Source: Ophiosphaerella korrae (Eukaryota > Ascomycota > Dothideomycetes > Pleosporales > Phaeosphaeriaceae). Taken from it: a stretch of 64,000 nucleotides of DNA. Below are positions 1 through 14,296 of the stretch, one piece after another. Position 1 is the first letter of the stretch. Each line of letters opens with the position of its first letter. Below the pieces are notes generated by a model. That model was given only the letters and a program-made list of their open reading frames with translations. It searched no databases and had not been told where the DNA came from. The stretch is taken from contig JALNQF010000192.1 in assembly GCA_028456385.1 (NCBI GenBank), positions 17,392 through 81,391 on the forward strand. The letters run 5' to 3'. Both the position numbers and the translations under genes were made by a program.

Positions 1-1694
1 TATATAGTAGTTATTTTTATAACAAAAGGTCTAGTAGAGTATTATATACTATAGTTCTTTACTCCTAGCTACCTTCTTTTAAGGTTTAGCCTCTACTTTT
101 AGTACTTTCTTTTTACTTTTAGTTATCTTTAACTAAGCTTCTTTATCTTTCTTATAGTTTTTACTTCTATAATCTTTTATAAAGTATCTTAGTTTCCTAT
201 ATTTATAATATACTATATCTTTTTTCTTTTATAATTAGTAGTCTTTTGCGTAGTAGCCTTTCTTACTATAGTTAAAGTACGTAAAGTCTTTATTCTTCTT
301 CTTCTTCTTATCCTTGTTAGTGTTAAGGATTATAGGGTCTCTAGCCTCCTAATTTTAGGGTTAGCTTCTATACTTATTCTTCTTCTATTCTTAAAGATTA
401 TTATATATTTATATTACCTATTATTTTAGAGCTTCTAGTATCCTTAGTTTTTCTATATCAATTATCTTGTATCGTATTTTTACGTTTAGCCCTTATTTAA
501 ATTATAATATTAAGGCTAATTTATTCTATTCTATATTTTGTAATAGTTATTTAAACTATAATATATATTTTAGAATACTCTTACTTTATATAAGCCTTCT
601 AAGCTTTTCTTCTACTTATTAGGTAATATCTATATCTCTAAATACTACTCTTATCTATTTAGTAAAGTATTCGTAACTTCTAAAGATAGCTCTAGTCTCG
701 TCCTTTTATATTATTAGGGTATATATTATATAATCTATCTAGTAAGGCTTAAACTATCTTATTATATCTTCTTTAAGGTGTGTTCTAATATATATTACCT
801 TCTTTTCTTCTATATTAAAGTATAGTACTTATATATCTATCTAGAGTTAAACTAACACTATAAAGAGTCTTAGTTTTTCTCTTATTCTATTAAATTTCTT
901 AAGTATAGGTATCTTAGGTAGTTTTTTTATTGCGCTTATCTCTAGTCTCTAGGTAATTAGTTCTATCTAGTTCTAACCTTTAATAATAGCTTTAATTTAT
1001 ACCTTATTCTACTTTAAATAGTCTTATAGTTCTTTATTCTACGTTTCTAATATATTAATAACTATCTTTATATCTTTATTTTTTAAGATTAGGTTGTTTA
1101 TATAGTTTCTAATTGCCCTCTATACTATATTATCTAATTTATAACTACTTATAGGTACCTTAGCTACTTATTTAGTTAAACTTTCTACTATTGTGTTAGC
1201 TAGACTATGCGCTACTTACGCTTTACTTCTCTTAATAACTAAATTAGCAAGGTGTAATAAGGTTACTAGGGTTAACTTCCTAATAACCTATTAGGGTTAT
1301 TAGTAGATTAAGAGTTAATAACAAAGTTTACATTATAATTAGCAATAACTATAAATAATAGACGATGTTTTATAACTATCTTGTATTAGCGTTCTATAGT
1401 TAAAGGATTAAATTACTAATACTATTCTAATAATACGTATTACTACTAACCATATACTTATATTTCTTAGCTAGCTTTATACTTCGTGTTTACTAAGATT
1501 GCAAATTATAAAGTTATTATATACTTAGCTTTATACTTTATATTTACTAAGATTATAAATTGTAAAGTTGTTATATATCCCTATTATAGTTAGTTTCCTA
1601 ATTAAGTTTATTACCTTATAGGTTGTATATACTTTTGTTATCTATAGTAGGGCTAATTAGCTTAAGTTAGTTTTCTTTTATTATAACTATAATA
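1..1694 (-). mobile_element. Ty3/Gypsy family A fragment, 5' end (LTR plus gag), RIP-mutated, cut by window edge
   Basis: Reading the minus strand from 1,694 down, a 5' LTR (1,253-1,694) is followed by gag sequence reaching the window edge. Around 180-310 the minus strand has the same zinc-knuckle-like stretch and flanking Lys-rich residues as the plus-strand copy at about 8,740-8,920. The opening bases of the window match 26,765-26,830, where another minus-strand copy has the same gag. Stops interrupt every frame, as expected after RIP. The rest of the element lies left of the window. Confidence 0.75.
1253..1694 (-). repeat. LTR of family A (5' LTR of the minus-strand fragment)
   Basis: Reverse complement resembles the LTR at 7,338-7,795, including the block around the AATACGTATTA motif and the start ending in CTATAATA. 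The internal side (1,200-1,252) matches the primer-binding-site side of the other copies, for example 27,705-27,756. Confidence 0.7.
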
Positions 1695-3088
1695 TCTAAT
1701 AAGCTAATAGTAGACTAGATAGTAGGAGAGGAGGTAATATTAATAGTAGTAGTAAAGTAGTTAAGAACTTACGCTAAGACTTTATTACTTTCCTACTCTA
1801 ACTCTAACGCTAGGTATATAGCCTTACAACAAGTATACTCTTTAGTAGATTTTAATATTTTCTTATTATAAAGTAAATAGGTAATAATAATAGTAAGAAG
1901 TTTTTTATTATTATTAACCTTTTTATAGAACTCTTTATAAGTTTAATTAAGAGACTCCTAAGTTATACTAACGTAGAGACGCTTTATACAAGTATACTTA
2001 GTATACTTTAGAGTAGAATCTAGTATAATAAAACAATAAATACCTAAGAGAAAATAATATAGATAAGGTGTTTCTAAAACATAGTTTATAGTAAAGATTT
2101 CTAATAAGAGATAAAGTCTATAAGACTATAAAAGAGGTAATATTATAGTAGGATAGTTTTTAACTAGAAGGTAGGGTAAACTACTTATAAGCTAGACCTA
2201 GCTAATAGAGGCCTAGGCCTAAGGATAGACCTAGCGTAAGAAAAGGGGATAGTATTACAATACTTAGTAGTAGGTAAGCTATTATATTGTACGTAATTAG
2301 GCTAGGCAATATAGTATAGTAGAATACGTAACTATTTAGTAGTAAACACTCTAGAGTAAACACTCTAGAGTAAACGCTCTAGAATAAGCGCTCTAGAGTA
2401 AACGCTCTAGAGTAAGCACTTAGGAATAAATACTAGATAGTAAGTATATAGAAATGTTAATAGACCTTTATAGACTATTGTGTTTAATCTCTTCTTTATA
2501 CTCTTATCCTAATAGAGTATTATAACTAATACTTTAATTAGATTCTTATCTATCTATTAATACTTATATACCTCGTAATACTATAATAAGAGCTAACTAT
2601 TAATTAAGTTAAGTAACTAACTTGTTTATTAACCTTACCTATCTTATAGAAGCCTACTTGCCTTTATTACCTTTACTTAGTTCTAAGAACTTAATACTTA
2701 CTTAGGCTACTCTTTTTTAGCACTATAAACCTACTTATAAGAGTACCTTATATACCTAGAATCTATTACACCTTTTTACTATTACGTATCTAATTATATA
2801 TCTAATTACGTATTAAATTATACTTTAGATTATATTTTTATAAAAGTAATAGCTAAAATTACTATATTTTATACTTCTTATCTAATATACTCCTTTAGTT
2901 TAGTAACTTATTAGTAAGCTAGGTACTTATAAGATAAGTAAAAGATTATTAAAGTAGTCTTAGATTTTATTAATAGGTATTTTATATATTATTTAGTATT
3001 CTTTTACTCTAACTAGTCTAAACTAATCTAAAAAGCTTTTCTATTTATTTACTAGTAAGACGTTTATAAAACTATCTACTATTATCTC
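1695..3088. other. AT-rich, RIP-like sequence with no assignable gene
   Basis: TpA-rich sequence full of stops in all frames. I could not recognise a retrotransposon domain in it. It is probably the left side of the target into which the family A element at 3,089-28,154 inserted, so it may once have been continuous with 28,155 onward. A short tandem repeat lies at 2,341-2,424. Confidence 0.5.
2341..2424. repeat. 14-bp tandem repeat, six units
   Basis: Six consecutive units of the form AGTAAACGCTCTAG with one to a few changes per unit. The C/T and G/A differences between units fit RIP or ordinary drift. Confidence 0.85.
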
Positions 3089-3503
3089 TATTAATAGAGT
3101 ATTATAACGTAACTCTAAGTTATTAACTACTTAGAGCTTCTATAGAGAGGAGTTTAATAGATTAGAAGTTAATAACTAAAGTATATATAGTAATCGTGCA
3201 ATAAACTATAAATAATATATAATTCCTAATAGGCGATATTAAAGTATTATTGTTATTAGTTAGAGATTAGATTACTAATACTATCTTAATAAAACGTATT
3301 ACTACTAACTATATACTTACTATTTTACTACTATCTTTATAGCTTTATTTATACTAAACTTTATAAAGCTATAAAGTTATTATATATCTCTATTATAATT
3401 AACTTCTTAATTAAGCTTATTATTCTATAAATTATATATAATATTATATTCTATTATAAAGCTAATTAGATCTATTTAGTTTTCTTTTATTATAACTATA
3501 ATA
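3089..3503 (-). repeat. 3' LTR of the outer family A element
   Basis: Matches 27,757-28,154 along most of its length, with an extra stretch near its left end. It is followed on the right by the polypurine tract side (CTATCTCTTTCTTT on the plus strand), as in the copies at 6,789 and, inverted, 13,940-13,953. Confidence 0.7.
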
Positions 3504-6389
3504 CTATCTCTTTCTTTAGATAAGTTCTTATTTTTCTATCCTAAAGCTAGGGTTATTAACTTATTTTCTTTATTAATCTCTAGCTCCTTATTACTCTCTA
3601 TACCTTCTTACTCTTTGTATAATAAATTATTACTTATTAACTATATTACTTAAAATAGTATTAAAATAATTTCTTATTCTTATTACACTAAAGAAAAGTT
3701 AACTTATCTATTATCTTTAAAAGATAGTAAGGCTTATAGTAAGTATATCTAGGTTAATATTTAGTATTATTATACTCTTTCTAGTATTTCTCTTACTAAA
3801 TATAAGTACTTAATTATTACTTAATCTTTTACCTCTATATTATATAAGGAGAGCTATTAATAAAGCTAGAGTAAAACTATTATTATAGCTAGTAATTACT
3901 AATTAGGCTTAGTATAACTTAATCTCTAAAACTACTTATAAGATAGTAGAAATTTAAGTATATATAAACTATCTTTATAAGCTAAAAGCTTATAATAACG
4001 TAAAATTATCTATATAGTCTTATATACTAGTAGCTAAAATAAACTTTAAAGATATATTAGAGACTACTCTAGCTTCTATTATATTAGGCGTTCCTAATAT
4101 CTCTCTTTCTAGTACTAAGAGCGTAGATGTTCTTATTTTACTATAAGGTAGCTTAGAAGGTTTTAACTTTAGAACTTTTCTAGTTTCTTAAAGTAGTTAA
4201 GGTTATCTTCTAGTTTTTATATATCTTCTTATAGTTACTTTTTCTTATTTATACTTATCTATTTTTCTAAATAGTAGTTTTTCTTATTATAAAACTAGTA
4301 TTATTAGATTTCTTTTACTTCTTATTTTTTTTATTCTCTATATATAGCTACTTTATATATAAGTAGTTTTACTTCTTATAATACTTTTTCTAGTAATACT
4401 ATATAGAAAGTTAAGTATATCTTTATATTACTTAGTAGTCTTACTTTAAATATAACTACTATAGTCTTTTCTTAATCTTATATAGTTTTATCTTAATATT
4501 ATCTAGTCTTAAACTAGATTATTTACTCTTAATATATTTTTATACTAACTATACCTCCTCTCTCTCTTTAAATTAGAGTCTTTCTCTATATTTTTTTTTA
4601 TAATACTTTACTATATAATTTTATAAAAACTTAATATTATATTATAACTAATTATATATCTTTCTAATTTTATTTATAAAGTTTTCTCTTCTTAGAGTAT
4701 AAGACTTTATATCTTTTAGTATCTAATATATATTAAGATTAAATCTATAGTTTATAAAAAAAAGTAATATATCTATTACTATATTCTTTATACTATTATA
4801 TACTATCTATTCTATAAGTAGTAGCTTTACCTAATTATTTTAGTTATAGTTAAGATAGTACCTTAAGTTTTATTTTACTATCTAGTTTATTTATTCTAAT
4901 TATTTATTTATCTATAGATAATATACTATTAATATTTAATATTTTACTCTTAGTAATACTATAATTATTCTCTATAGCTTTAATATAAATCTTATATCTC
5001 TATCTATAATAATCTTATCTAGAATACTATATTAGCTAACTATAGTCTCTAGGACCTAATATATAGTAACTTCTATCTTACTTTTTTCTTTATATAGTCT
5101 AAAGTATAAGTACTTTATAAGTTTATCTACTATTATTAAGATCTTATTTTACTTAACTCTTAATATTAAGTCTTTTAACTTAAATAACTTTATAATAAAG
5201 GCTATTATAATAACTCTCTAGAGGCGCTCTAGTACTTTAACTAGTTATAGTATTCTATATAGTATATATTTACTATACTTATTTTAGTAATATTCTATAT
5301 AATCTAATAGTACTTCTAGTACTAGTTATTTTACTTTTAGTATATAGTAGTCTCTTAAAAGCCTACTTAGTACTTTTTTAATTTACTTTAAATCTTACTT
5401 AAGATATATATTTTTTTAAAGCTTTTATAAGTCTATTTTCGATTTCGAATTTCTTTATTTCTTTTTAGATCATTTTATCTAGCTCTTTACTCTTTCTCTT
5501 AAGTATTATAGCTATTTTTAGTTTATTTAAGACTATATATCCTACTTTATTTTTAACTAGAATTATACTAATAGGATTTATTTCTTCTTATAAGTCTAGT
5601 CTTCTACTTAGAGTATTTATAAACTTATTATCTTTTCTTATTATATATATAATCTTAAAGTTAAATATTAATAAGAACTCTTCCTATCTTATATAGTACT
5701 ATATTAAGTTCTTATTTATTATAAATCTTATAAAATTCTTATTCTATACTTTACTTTTTATAAGTATATACTTTATTACTTAATACTTTATAGATTACTA
5801 GAATTTCTTTATTATAAATTAAGTAGTTAAGCTCTACTATCTTTATTTTCTTAGAGAAGTATTTAACTAAGTACTCTTACTTAGTATTTTAGTCTTCTTA
5901 TATTAGTACTATACTATAAACTAAATTAAATACGTTTATTTTTACTATTACTAGTATATCTACGTTATATATTCTAATTATTAGATTTTCTATAACGTTT
6001 TCTTTTATCTTATTAAATACTTTATTATATTCTTATATCTACTTAATTAGTAAAACTTTTTTTATAGGTTTAGTTAATAGCTTTATATTCTTAGACTATA
6101 TTACTAGAAGCTTTTTATAAAAGTCTACTAACTTATAAAACTATTATACTTTATAAAAGTTCTTTAGTATTAGATATTCTTAGATTACTTTAATCTTTTT
6201 TAAGTTAATCTATATACTTTCTAGTTTAATAATAAACCTAAGGAAATCTATTTCTTTTATATAGAACTTGTATTTTCTTATCTTAAGAAATAGTTAGCTT
6301 CTACTAATATTTCTAGTACCTTATATACTTATTATATATAACTTATTATATATATTCTTCTTCTAATTCTAAGAATATAAGGATATTGT
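3504..6389 (-). pseudogene. Family A pol, 3' half (RT, RNase H, integrase, chromodomain side), RIP-mutated
   Basis: Read on the minus strand, 5,880-6,060 aligns with the RNase H segment of the plus-strand copy at 11,340-11,500, including the reading TDVSNLVY in that copy. Sequence 4,041-4,160 is paralogous to 22,455-22,570. The homology stops abruptly at 6,389 inside the reverse transcriptase; the same position in the other copy (24,838) continues. Numerous in-frame TAG and TAA codons mean nothing here can be expressed as a polyprotein. Confidence 0.75.
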
Positions 6390-6392
6390 CGA

Positions 6393-6788
6393 TATAATAG
6401 GGTTATATATTATTAACTACAAGTAACTACTAGTAAAGAGTATTAGTAGATTAGGAGTTAATAACAAAAGTACGTATTATAATCTACAATAAGCTATAAA
6501 TAATAAGATAATTCTTGCGATATTAATATATTGTTGCTCGAAGTCAATAATTAAATTACTAATACTATTCTAGTAATACGTATTCTATCTTCTTATATAC
6601 TTCTACTAATCTATTAATCTATATTTAACTTCTATCTATATACTTAATAGATTAAGAGATTACCTTATATATCCTAATTATAACTAACTTCCTAATCTAG
6701 GTTATTACCTTACTTGTCTTATACTACGTTATTATCTATAATAGGACTAATTAGCTTTATCTTAATTTCTCCTATTACGCCTATAATA
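6393..6788 (-). repeat. LTR of the second family A copy
   Basis: About 396 bp, starting TATAATAGGG and ending CTATAATA on the plus strand. It is more like the LTR of the plus-strand element at 7,338 than like the outer LTR pair; for example it shares the CTAATTAGCTTTATCTTAAT block with the inverted 7,338 LTR. Confidence 0.65.
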
Positions 6789-7337
6789 CTATCTCTTCCT
6801 TTAGGTAGGTTCTTGTTTTCTTACTCTAGACCTAAAGTTATTAATCTAGTTTCTTTATTAATATTAAGTTCTTTGTCCTCCTCTATACCTACTAAGTCTA
6901 CTCTTTATTATCTTTAGTTAGTAGATCGTGTATTACACTATAGTATTGTAATATTTCTTTATTCTTATTATATATCTTTAAACTCTTTATTAGTTTATCT
7001 TTTTTAAAGTATAGTAAGGCTTATAAAGTATATATTTATATTAATACTTATTTGTTTTATAATTTATCTAGTGTATCTTAAGTAAAGTATAAGTTAATAA
7101 TTCTTATTTACGTATCTATACTTATTTATAATATAGAGAGCTATTAACTACGCTAAAGAAAAACTATTATTATAAGTTATAGAAGCTAAAAGAGAGTGTT
7201 AGAGGCTATATAAGGTCTCTTGTTATACACTAGAGGAATATTTGTCTTAACTTCTTAATAATTAAATATAGTTATTAGATAACTAGGCTTATTTATCCTA
7301 TCTTTATAAGATAAAGGCCTTAAATAATAAGAAGTCT
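6393..7337 (-). mobile_element. 3' end (LTR plus untranslated region) of a second family A copy inserted in the outer one
   Basis: An LTR at 6,393-6,788 is followed by sequence whose reverse complement matches the 3' non-coding region of the plus-strand copy (13,440-13,953). The body was split by the insertion at 7,338-22,436: the AGTCT at 7,333-7,337 recurs at 22,437-22,441, and the minus-strand element resumes there. Its own 5' LTR is not visible, so its right part has probably been lost or merged with the outer element. Confidence 0.65.
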
Positions 7338-7795
7338 TGTTATAGATATAATAGGAGGAATTAAGATAGAGCTAATTAGTCCTAATCTAGATACTAACAA
7401 AATATAGGAGGAGCGGGGTAGCAACCCTAATTAGGAAGCTACCTATAATTAGGACACGTAGCAGTAATCTATAAACACGTACAATAGATTAGTAGTAATC
7501 TATAATAACGTATAATAGATTAGAGTAATCTATAATTACGTATAATAGATTAGTAGTAATCTATAAGGTTATATAAATAGATTACTAGAAGTATATAGGT
7601 ACTATAATGCGTATTATTAGGATAGTATTAGTAATTTAATCCTTAAACTATAGAACGCTAATATAAGATAGTTATAAAATATCTTCTATTATTATTAGTT
7701 ATTATAGATTACTTACACGAGCCTTACTATTAACTTATAATCTACTAACCCTTATAATATAGGATACTATAGTCGACGATAGTAAGCCTATTATA
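7338..7795 (+). repeat. 5' LTR of the plus-strand family A element
   Basis: Begins TGTTATAGATATAATAGG, ends CCTATTATA, and pairs with 13,954-14,296 plus 22,322-22,436. It contains internal repeats of about 27-30 bp between roughly 7,465 and 7,605, each holding AGTAATCTATA and ATAGATTA. Confidence 0.9.
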
Positions 7796-7899
7796 CCTTA
7801 CTAATTTAGTTATTACAAGAAGTAAAGCCTAAGTAGTATATAGTCTAGCTAATATAATAGTAGAAGGTTTAATTAAAGTAGCTAAGTTACTTATAAGTA

Positions 7900-10800
7900 G
7901 TTATAAGTTAGATAACACTATATAGAGAGGAATTAGAGAATATATAAACAACTTAATTTCTAAAAAGGAAGATATAAAGATAATAATTAATACCTTAGAA
8001 ACCTAAAATAAAGAGCTCTAGGAGCACGCAAAACAAAATAAAGCCTAAATTAAAGTAGTTATTAAAGGATAGAACTAGATAGAGTTAATTATATAACGCC
8101 TAGAGATAAGTACAATAAAGAAACTACTAAAGATACCTATACTTAAGAAGTTTAATAAAATAAGGGAAAACTTAAGACCCTTTATAGTATTAGTATAACT
8201 CTAGATTAATATACAAGTACTATACTTTAATAGAGAAGATAAGAAAGTAATATATATTAGAATACACCTTAAAGGAGATGTAATAAGATAGTTTAAACCT
8301 TACTAGATAGACTATACAATATATACTTTAATAAACTAGAAGGATAAAATAAGAGCTATCTTTAGAAGTTATAAATACTTTACTAGATAAATAATAGTAG
8401 TATTTAGGAATATAGATATTACCTAATAAGCTAAAGAAAGGCTTAAGAAGCTTATATAGAATAAAAGTATTTCTAAATATATATTATAGTTTAAATAACT
8501 ATTATAAAATATAGAATAGAATAAGCTATCTCTAATATTACAATTTAAACAAGGACTAAACTAGAAAATACGATACAAAATAATATATATAGAAAAACTA
8601 AGAATACTAGAAGCTCTAAAGTAATAGGTAATATAAATTAACGACGATTTCTAAGAATAGAAGAAAAATAAATATAGAGGTTATACCTAGAGCTATAACA
8701 AGAGAGACCTTATAGTCCTTAATACTAATAAAGATAGAAAGAAAAGAAAGAATAAAGACTTTATATACTCTAATTATAGTAAACTAGGCTACTACGTAAA
8801 GAACTACTATATAAAATAGAAAAAAGATATAGTATATTATAAATATAAAAAACTAGGATACTTTATAAAAGATTATAGAAGTAAAAATCCTAAGAAAGAT
8901 AAAGAAGCCTAGTTAAAGATAACTTAAGGTAAAAAGGAATTACTAAAAGTATAAGCTAAACCTTAGGAGAGGGTAGCTAGGAGTAGGTAATTTTAATATA
9001 AAATACTCTATTAGGCCTATTATTATAATAATAACTATAATATATATCTTTCTAGTAAAGAAGAAGTAGGATAGTTTCTATAAAAATATAAGAGAGTAGC
9101 TATAATAAAAGAAGATAGAATAAAAGCGTAGCTAAAAGAGATAGCTTATATAATAGACTTACTAGTAGAAGATCTAGAAGAGGAAGAGCCCTAGACCCTA
9201 TTAATCTAGGCTAAAGGACTAGCACTAGATAAAGAGACTACTATAGTTTCTTTTAAAGAACTAAGAGGAAGTAAGAAATAAGTTAACGTAAGAGATATAA
9301 AGTATATCTAGTTAAATATATATAGCTATAATAGCTATATAATAATAGATATGTTAGAATAAAATAAAAATTAGAAATTCGTTTAGAAATACTTACTAGT
9401 TATAAGTATAGAGGAAGCGTATAAAGACTAGAAAGAACGTAATCCTAGAGTAATAAGGTTTACGATATTTTAACAATAGATAGAGTAATATATAGTTATA
9501 GTAGGAAGAATACTTATATAAAGGAAGTAGTAGTACCTTGTAAAAAAAACGCAATTGATTAACAAAGCTTATATACTATAACTACTAGTAATATACTATA
9601 TCCTAATAACTAAAAGACCTAGTATAGATAAGTACTAGATAGGGGATAATAAGAGAATAGACCTAGAACATCTAGTATATCTAGAAATCTCATAGGTATT
9701 ATATTTAAATATATACTACTACTTATATAGAGAAGAGAAAGTATAAAACTATATATAACTAAAAAGAGTATAAGACTATATAAAAGTAATCCTAAAGAAA
9801 GAAATTAAAGGTTAAGAAATAATCTAAATACCTAACAAATAATATATATTAATTAGACTAGGACTAAAGCTATTAAAAGAATGTATTAAAGAAATATAGC
9901 TATAGTACAAGTGTATATATAATAAATATCTAAAACACAAGAATTAAAAACGTAAAATAGGGTAGTAGCCCTAGAAGGATAGATAATTTAAAGAAAAACC
10001 TAAGTAAGAAAAGCTATAAAGGATAATAGGCTTACACGTTATAAAAATAGGTATATACTAAGGACAAAGAATATAAATTATAATTAATAGTAGAGCTATA
10101 AGGAACTTTATATCTAAAAAGTTTATAGAAAACTAAAGAATAAACTATATAATAAAGAAATACTCTTAATAACTAAGTATAATTAAAGGAAAACTATTCT
10201 AGGAACCTATTAGGTTTAAAATAGTACCTTTGATACTAAGATTAGAAGGACTAGAGATTAAAAACATAGTTATAGATATAATAACAATTAATAATAAACA
10301 AGACGTAATACTAGGTATACTATAGTTACAACTAGCTAACCTAAGAATTAATTAGAAAATAGAAAAAATTAGTTACTCTAAAAAAGATATATTAAAAGCT
10401 AATATAAGTATATATAAAGGATAGTTTCTAAAAGAATATAAAAAGTAGGAGAAATAACTTATTAAACTAGATAACTACCTTCTAGAACATTAACTATAGA
10501 ATTTAGCAATAGAACTAGAAGAAGGAAAAAACGTAAGATAGAGCCTAGTTTATAGAAAAATAGAAGAAGAATCTAAGATTAAACAAGTATTTATATAAAA
10601 TGTAGTTAAGAAAAGATAGATATAAAAATCTAAATCCTTAGTAGTATATAGACTTATCTTTGTAGATAAGAAAGCAATAGATAAAAATTAACCTTACGTA
10701 GATTTTAGAAAAAAAACGCAATTATAAACAAAAACTAGTACCCTTTACTATAAATAGATAAAATACAAGATAAGCTATAGAAAGTATAAATCTTTACTAA

Positions 10801-13340
10801 ATTAGATATCTAAAACGCCTACTATTAGATTAGAATTAAAGAAGGAGATAAATAGAAAATTATATTTAGAACGTAGTATAAACTATATAAATACTTAGTT
10901 ATACTATTTAGACTAATAAACGCACTAGTAGCGTTCTAAGAAAGAATTAATATAGTACTAAGAGAGTACTTAGACGTCTTTATATTTGTATACCTAGATA
11001 ATATCCTTATATTCTCTAAAATAGAGAAATAATATATATAGTATATATATAAAGTGCTAGAAAAGCGAGTAGAAAGTAAATTATTTCTTAAGATAAGAAA
11101 GTACAAATTTTATATAAAAGAAATAGACTTCCTTAGATTTATTATAGAACTAAGAAAAATTAGGATTAACATAAATAAGATTAAAACAATTTAAGAATAG
11201 CTAACGCTAAGGAACCTATAAGAAGTATAATAGTTTTACAGACTAGTAAACTTCTATAGAAAGCTAATAATTAATTAGTCTAAGTTAATAGAACTATTAA
11301 TAAATCTTATAATAAAAGATATACTATTTAAAAAGACTAAGGAATATAAAGAAGTATTTAATTAAATTAAGTAGAGATTTATAGAAAACCTAGTTATAAG
11401 AATATATAACTTAGACCTACCTATAATAGTAAAGACAGACGTATCTAATTTAGTCTATAGAATAGTACTAATATAGGAAGACTAAGATATAAAGTAAGAA
11501 TACTTAGTTAAGTACTTCTCTAAGAAAATAAAGCTAGTAGAGCTTAACTACCTAATCTATAATAAGGAGATACTAGTAATCTATAAAGTATTTAAATAAT
11601 AGAGAGTATATTTATAAAGAGTAAAATACTAAACAAAGGTCTACACTAACTATAAGAACTTTATAAGATTTATAATAAATAAAGACTTGTTATAATACTA
11701 TATAAGATAGTAAGAGTTTCTATTAATATTTAATATAGAAATAATATATACTAAGGGTAAAGACAACTAATTTATAGATACTCTAAGTAGAAGACTAGAC
11801 TTATTAGAAGAAGTAAACGTAACTAGTATAGTTCTAATTAAGAATAAAGAGAGATACTTAACCCTAAATATACCTAAGATAGCTATAATACTTAAGAGAA
11901 GAAGTAGAAAGCTAGATAAATAGATTTAAAAAGAAATAAGATAAGCCTCTAAAGAAATAGAAAAACTTAAAATCTAAGAAAGATTTATAAAAGCCTATAG
12001 AAAAATATATATTCTAAGGAAAATATAAAGAGAGTTTATATAATAATTCTATAAACTATTAGTATATAGATACTAAGGTATTAACAAAATATTATATAGA
12101 CTCTTAAAAGACTATTATATTCTAAAAGTAAGATAACTAGTAACTAAAGTACTACAAGAATATATAGAATACTATAGAAATAAGTATAATAGACACGTAC
12201 TATATAGGATACTACAACTAGTTAAAATACTAGAAAGACTATAAGAAGTTATTACAATAGACTATATTATAAAGTTACTAAAGTCTAAAGAACTAATATT
12301 AGGAGTTAAATATAATAGAATTCTAATAATAGTAGACAAGCTTATAAAGTACTTATACTTTAGACTATATAAAGAAAAAAGTAGAATAGATATTACTATA
12401 TACTAGGTTCAAGAAACTATAATTAGCTAATATAGTATTCTAGATAAGATTATTATAGATAAAGATATACAATTTATATTAAAACTATAGGGAATAATAT
12501 TAGCACAATTAGGAATCTAATATACAATATTAATAGTAAACTATCTATACATAGATAGATAATTAGAACGTATAAACTAAATAGTAGAATAATACTTAAA
12601 ACACTACTTTAACTACAATTAGAATAATTAGGTATAGTTACTACCTATAGTATAATTAGCATATAATAGCGTAAAGAATATAGTAATAAGAGTATTACTC
12701 TTCTTTACAAACTATAGATTTAATCCTAATATATATAGGATACTAAATAACTAAATATCTTAGTCTTTTAGAGGAGAAAACTTTATAAATAGACTTAAGG
12801 ATATATATAATTAACTATAATAAGATATAGAATTCTTATAAGATTAAATAGCAAAGTACTATAATAAAAAATACTAAGAAAGACCTTAATTTAGAGAAAG
12901 AGAAAAAGTATAGTTAGTACGCAAAAATATTAAAAGTAAATAGTTAAGTTTTAAATTAGACTACGTTAAAATAAGACTATACAAAGTTAAGAAAAGAGTT
13001 ACACTAGTTATAATTAAATTAAAACTACTAAATAAAATAAAGATATACTTAATATTCTACGTAGTACTACTTAAAAAAGTACTACAAGAAGTAGAACTAC
13101 TAGTATACAAAGTAGACACGTATAGAGAATAAAAGGAATAGGAAGTTAAAGAAATCTTATAGTACTAGTTCTATAATAGAAAGAACTACTACCTAGTAAA
13201 ATAGATAAGTATAGACAAGAAAGGAAAACTATAGGAAGAGATATAGAAACTAGAAGACAATCTTAACTACTATAAGAAACTAGAGGAGTACTAAAGTTAA
13301 AACCCTCTAGACTACTTAGTAGTAAATAGAGAAGATCTGC
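7900..13340 (+). pseudogene. gag-pol of the family A Gypsy element, destroyed by RIP
   Basis: Domains that can be read despite stops: a gag zinc-knuckle-like region near 8,755-8,880; an aspartic protease remnant near 10,080 (INSRAIRNFIS, from a DSGA-type site with Asp changed to Asn) followed by DVILGI near 10,300; reverse transcriptase near 10,640-11,020 with FRLINA and the catalytic box as VYLDNILI near 10,990 (second Asp changed to Asn); an RNase H start near 11,420 (VKTDVSN); an integrase core near 12,250-12,500 (ITIDYI and IVDKLIKY); and a chromodomain near 13,170-13,260 (NYYLVK then EEI.KLEDNL). The order RT-RNase H-integrase with a chromodomain defines a Ty3/Gypsy chromovirus. Trp codons have largely become stops. 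Confidence 0.85.
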
Positions 13341-13953
13341 GCTACTAGCAACAAGTAGAGAGGCGCTAGACGCGCCTAATATAGTAAGAACCTAAGTAGC
13401 CTATATTATAAACTTAAAGTCTAATTTAGACTCTAAGAGAATAGCTTATATAATAGATTTCTTATTATTTAAAGCTTTTATCTTATAAAGATAAATAAGA
13501 CAAGTATAATTTTTTACTTATATACTTAGAATCTAATTACGTTTCTTTTTAACTTCTACAATCTATAATAATAGTTTTTCTTAAGCCTAGTTAATAGCTC
13601 TCCCTATTAAATATAAGTATAGATACGTAAATAAGTATTTTTAACCTATAGTCTATAAAGGATACGCTAGATAAGTTATAAAACAAATAAGTATTAGTAT
13701 AAATATATACTTTATAAGCCTTACTATACTTTAAGGAAAAGTAAACTAAAGGAGGATTAGAAGACTTATAACAAGAATAAAGAAATATCTTAATACTATA
13801 ACGTAATACGTAATTAGCTAATTAAAGACATTAAAGAGTAGATTTAGTAAGTATAGAGTTAAGTAATAAAGAACTTTATATTAATAAAGAAATAGGATTA
13901 ATAACCTTAGCCTTAGAGTAAAGAAATAAGAATCTACTTAGAAGGGGAGATAG

Positions 13954-14296
13954 TATTGTAGATATAATAGGAGAAATCGATATAGAGCTAATTAGTCCTA
14001 ATCTAGATACTAACAAAGTATAAGAGGAGCGAGGTAGTAACCCTAATTAGGAAGCTACCTATAATTAGGACACGTAGTAGTAATCTATAAACACGTACAA
14101 TAGATTAGTAGTAATCTATAATAATATATAATAGATTAAAGTAATTTATAATTACGTATAATAGATTAGTAGTAATCTATAAGGTTATATAAATAGATTA
14201 CTAGAAGTATATAAGTACTATAATACGTATTATTAAGATAGTATTAGGAATTTAATCCTTTAACTATAGAATACTAATACAAGATAGTTATAAAAC
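13954..14296 (+). repeat. 3' LTR of the family A element, first part
   Basis: Begins TATTGTAGATATAATAGG, matching 7,338 onward, and runs to AAAAC at 14,292-14,296, where the family B element interrupts it. The remaining 115 bp are at 22,322-22,436. Confidence 0.9.

Noticed and set aside
6714..6917. 67-codon plus-strand frame, Leu/Ile/Ser-rich
   Set aside because: It lies in a family A LTR and 3' non-coding region read in the wrong direction; composition alone explains it.
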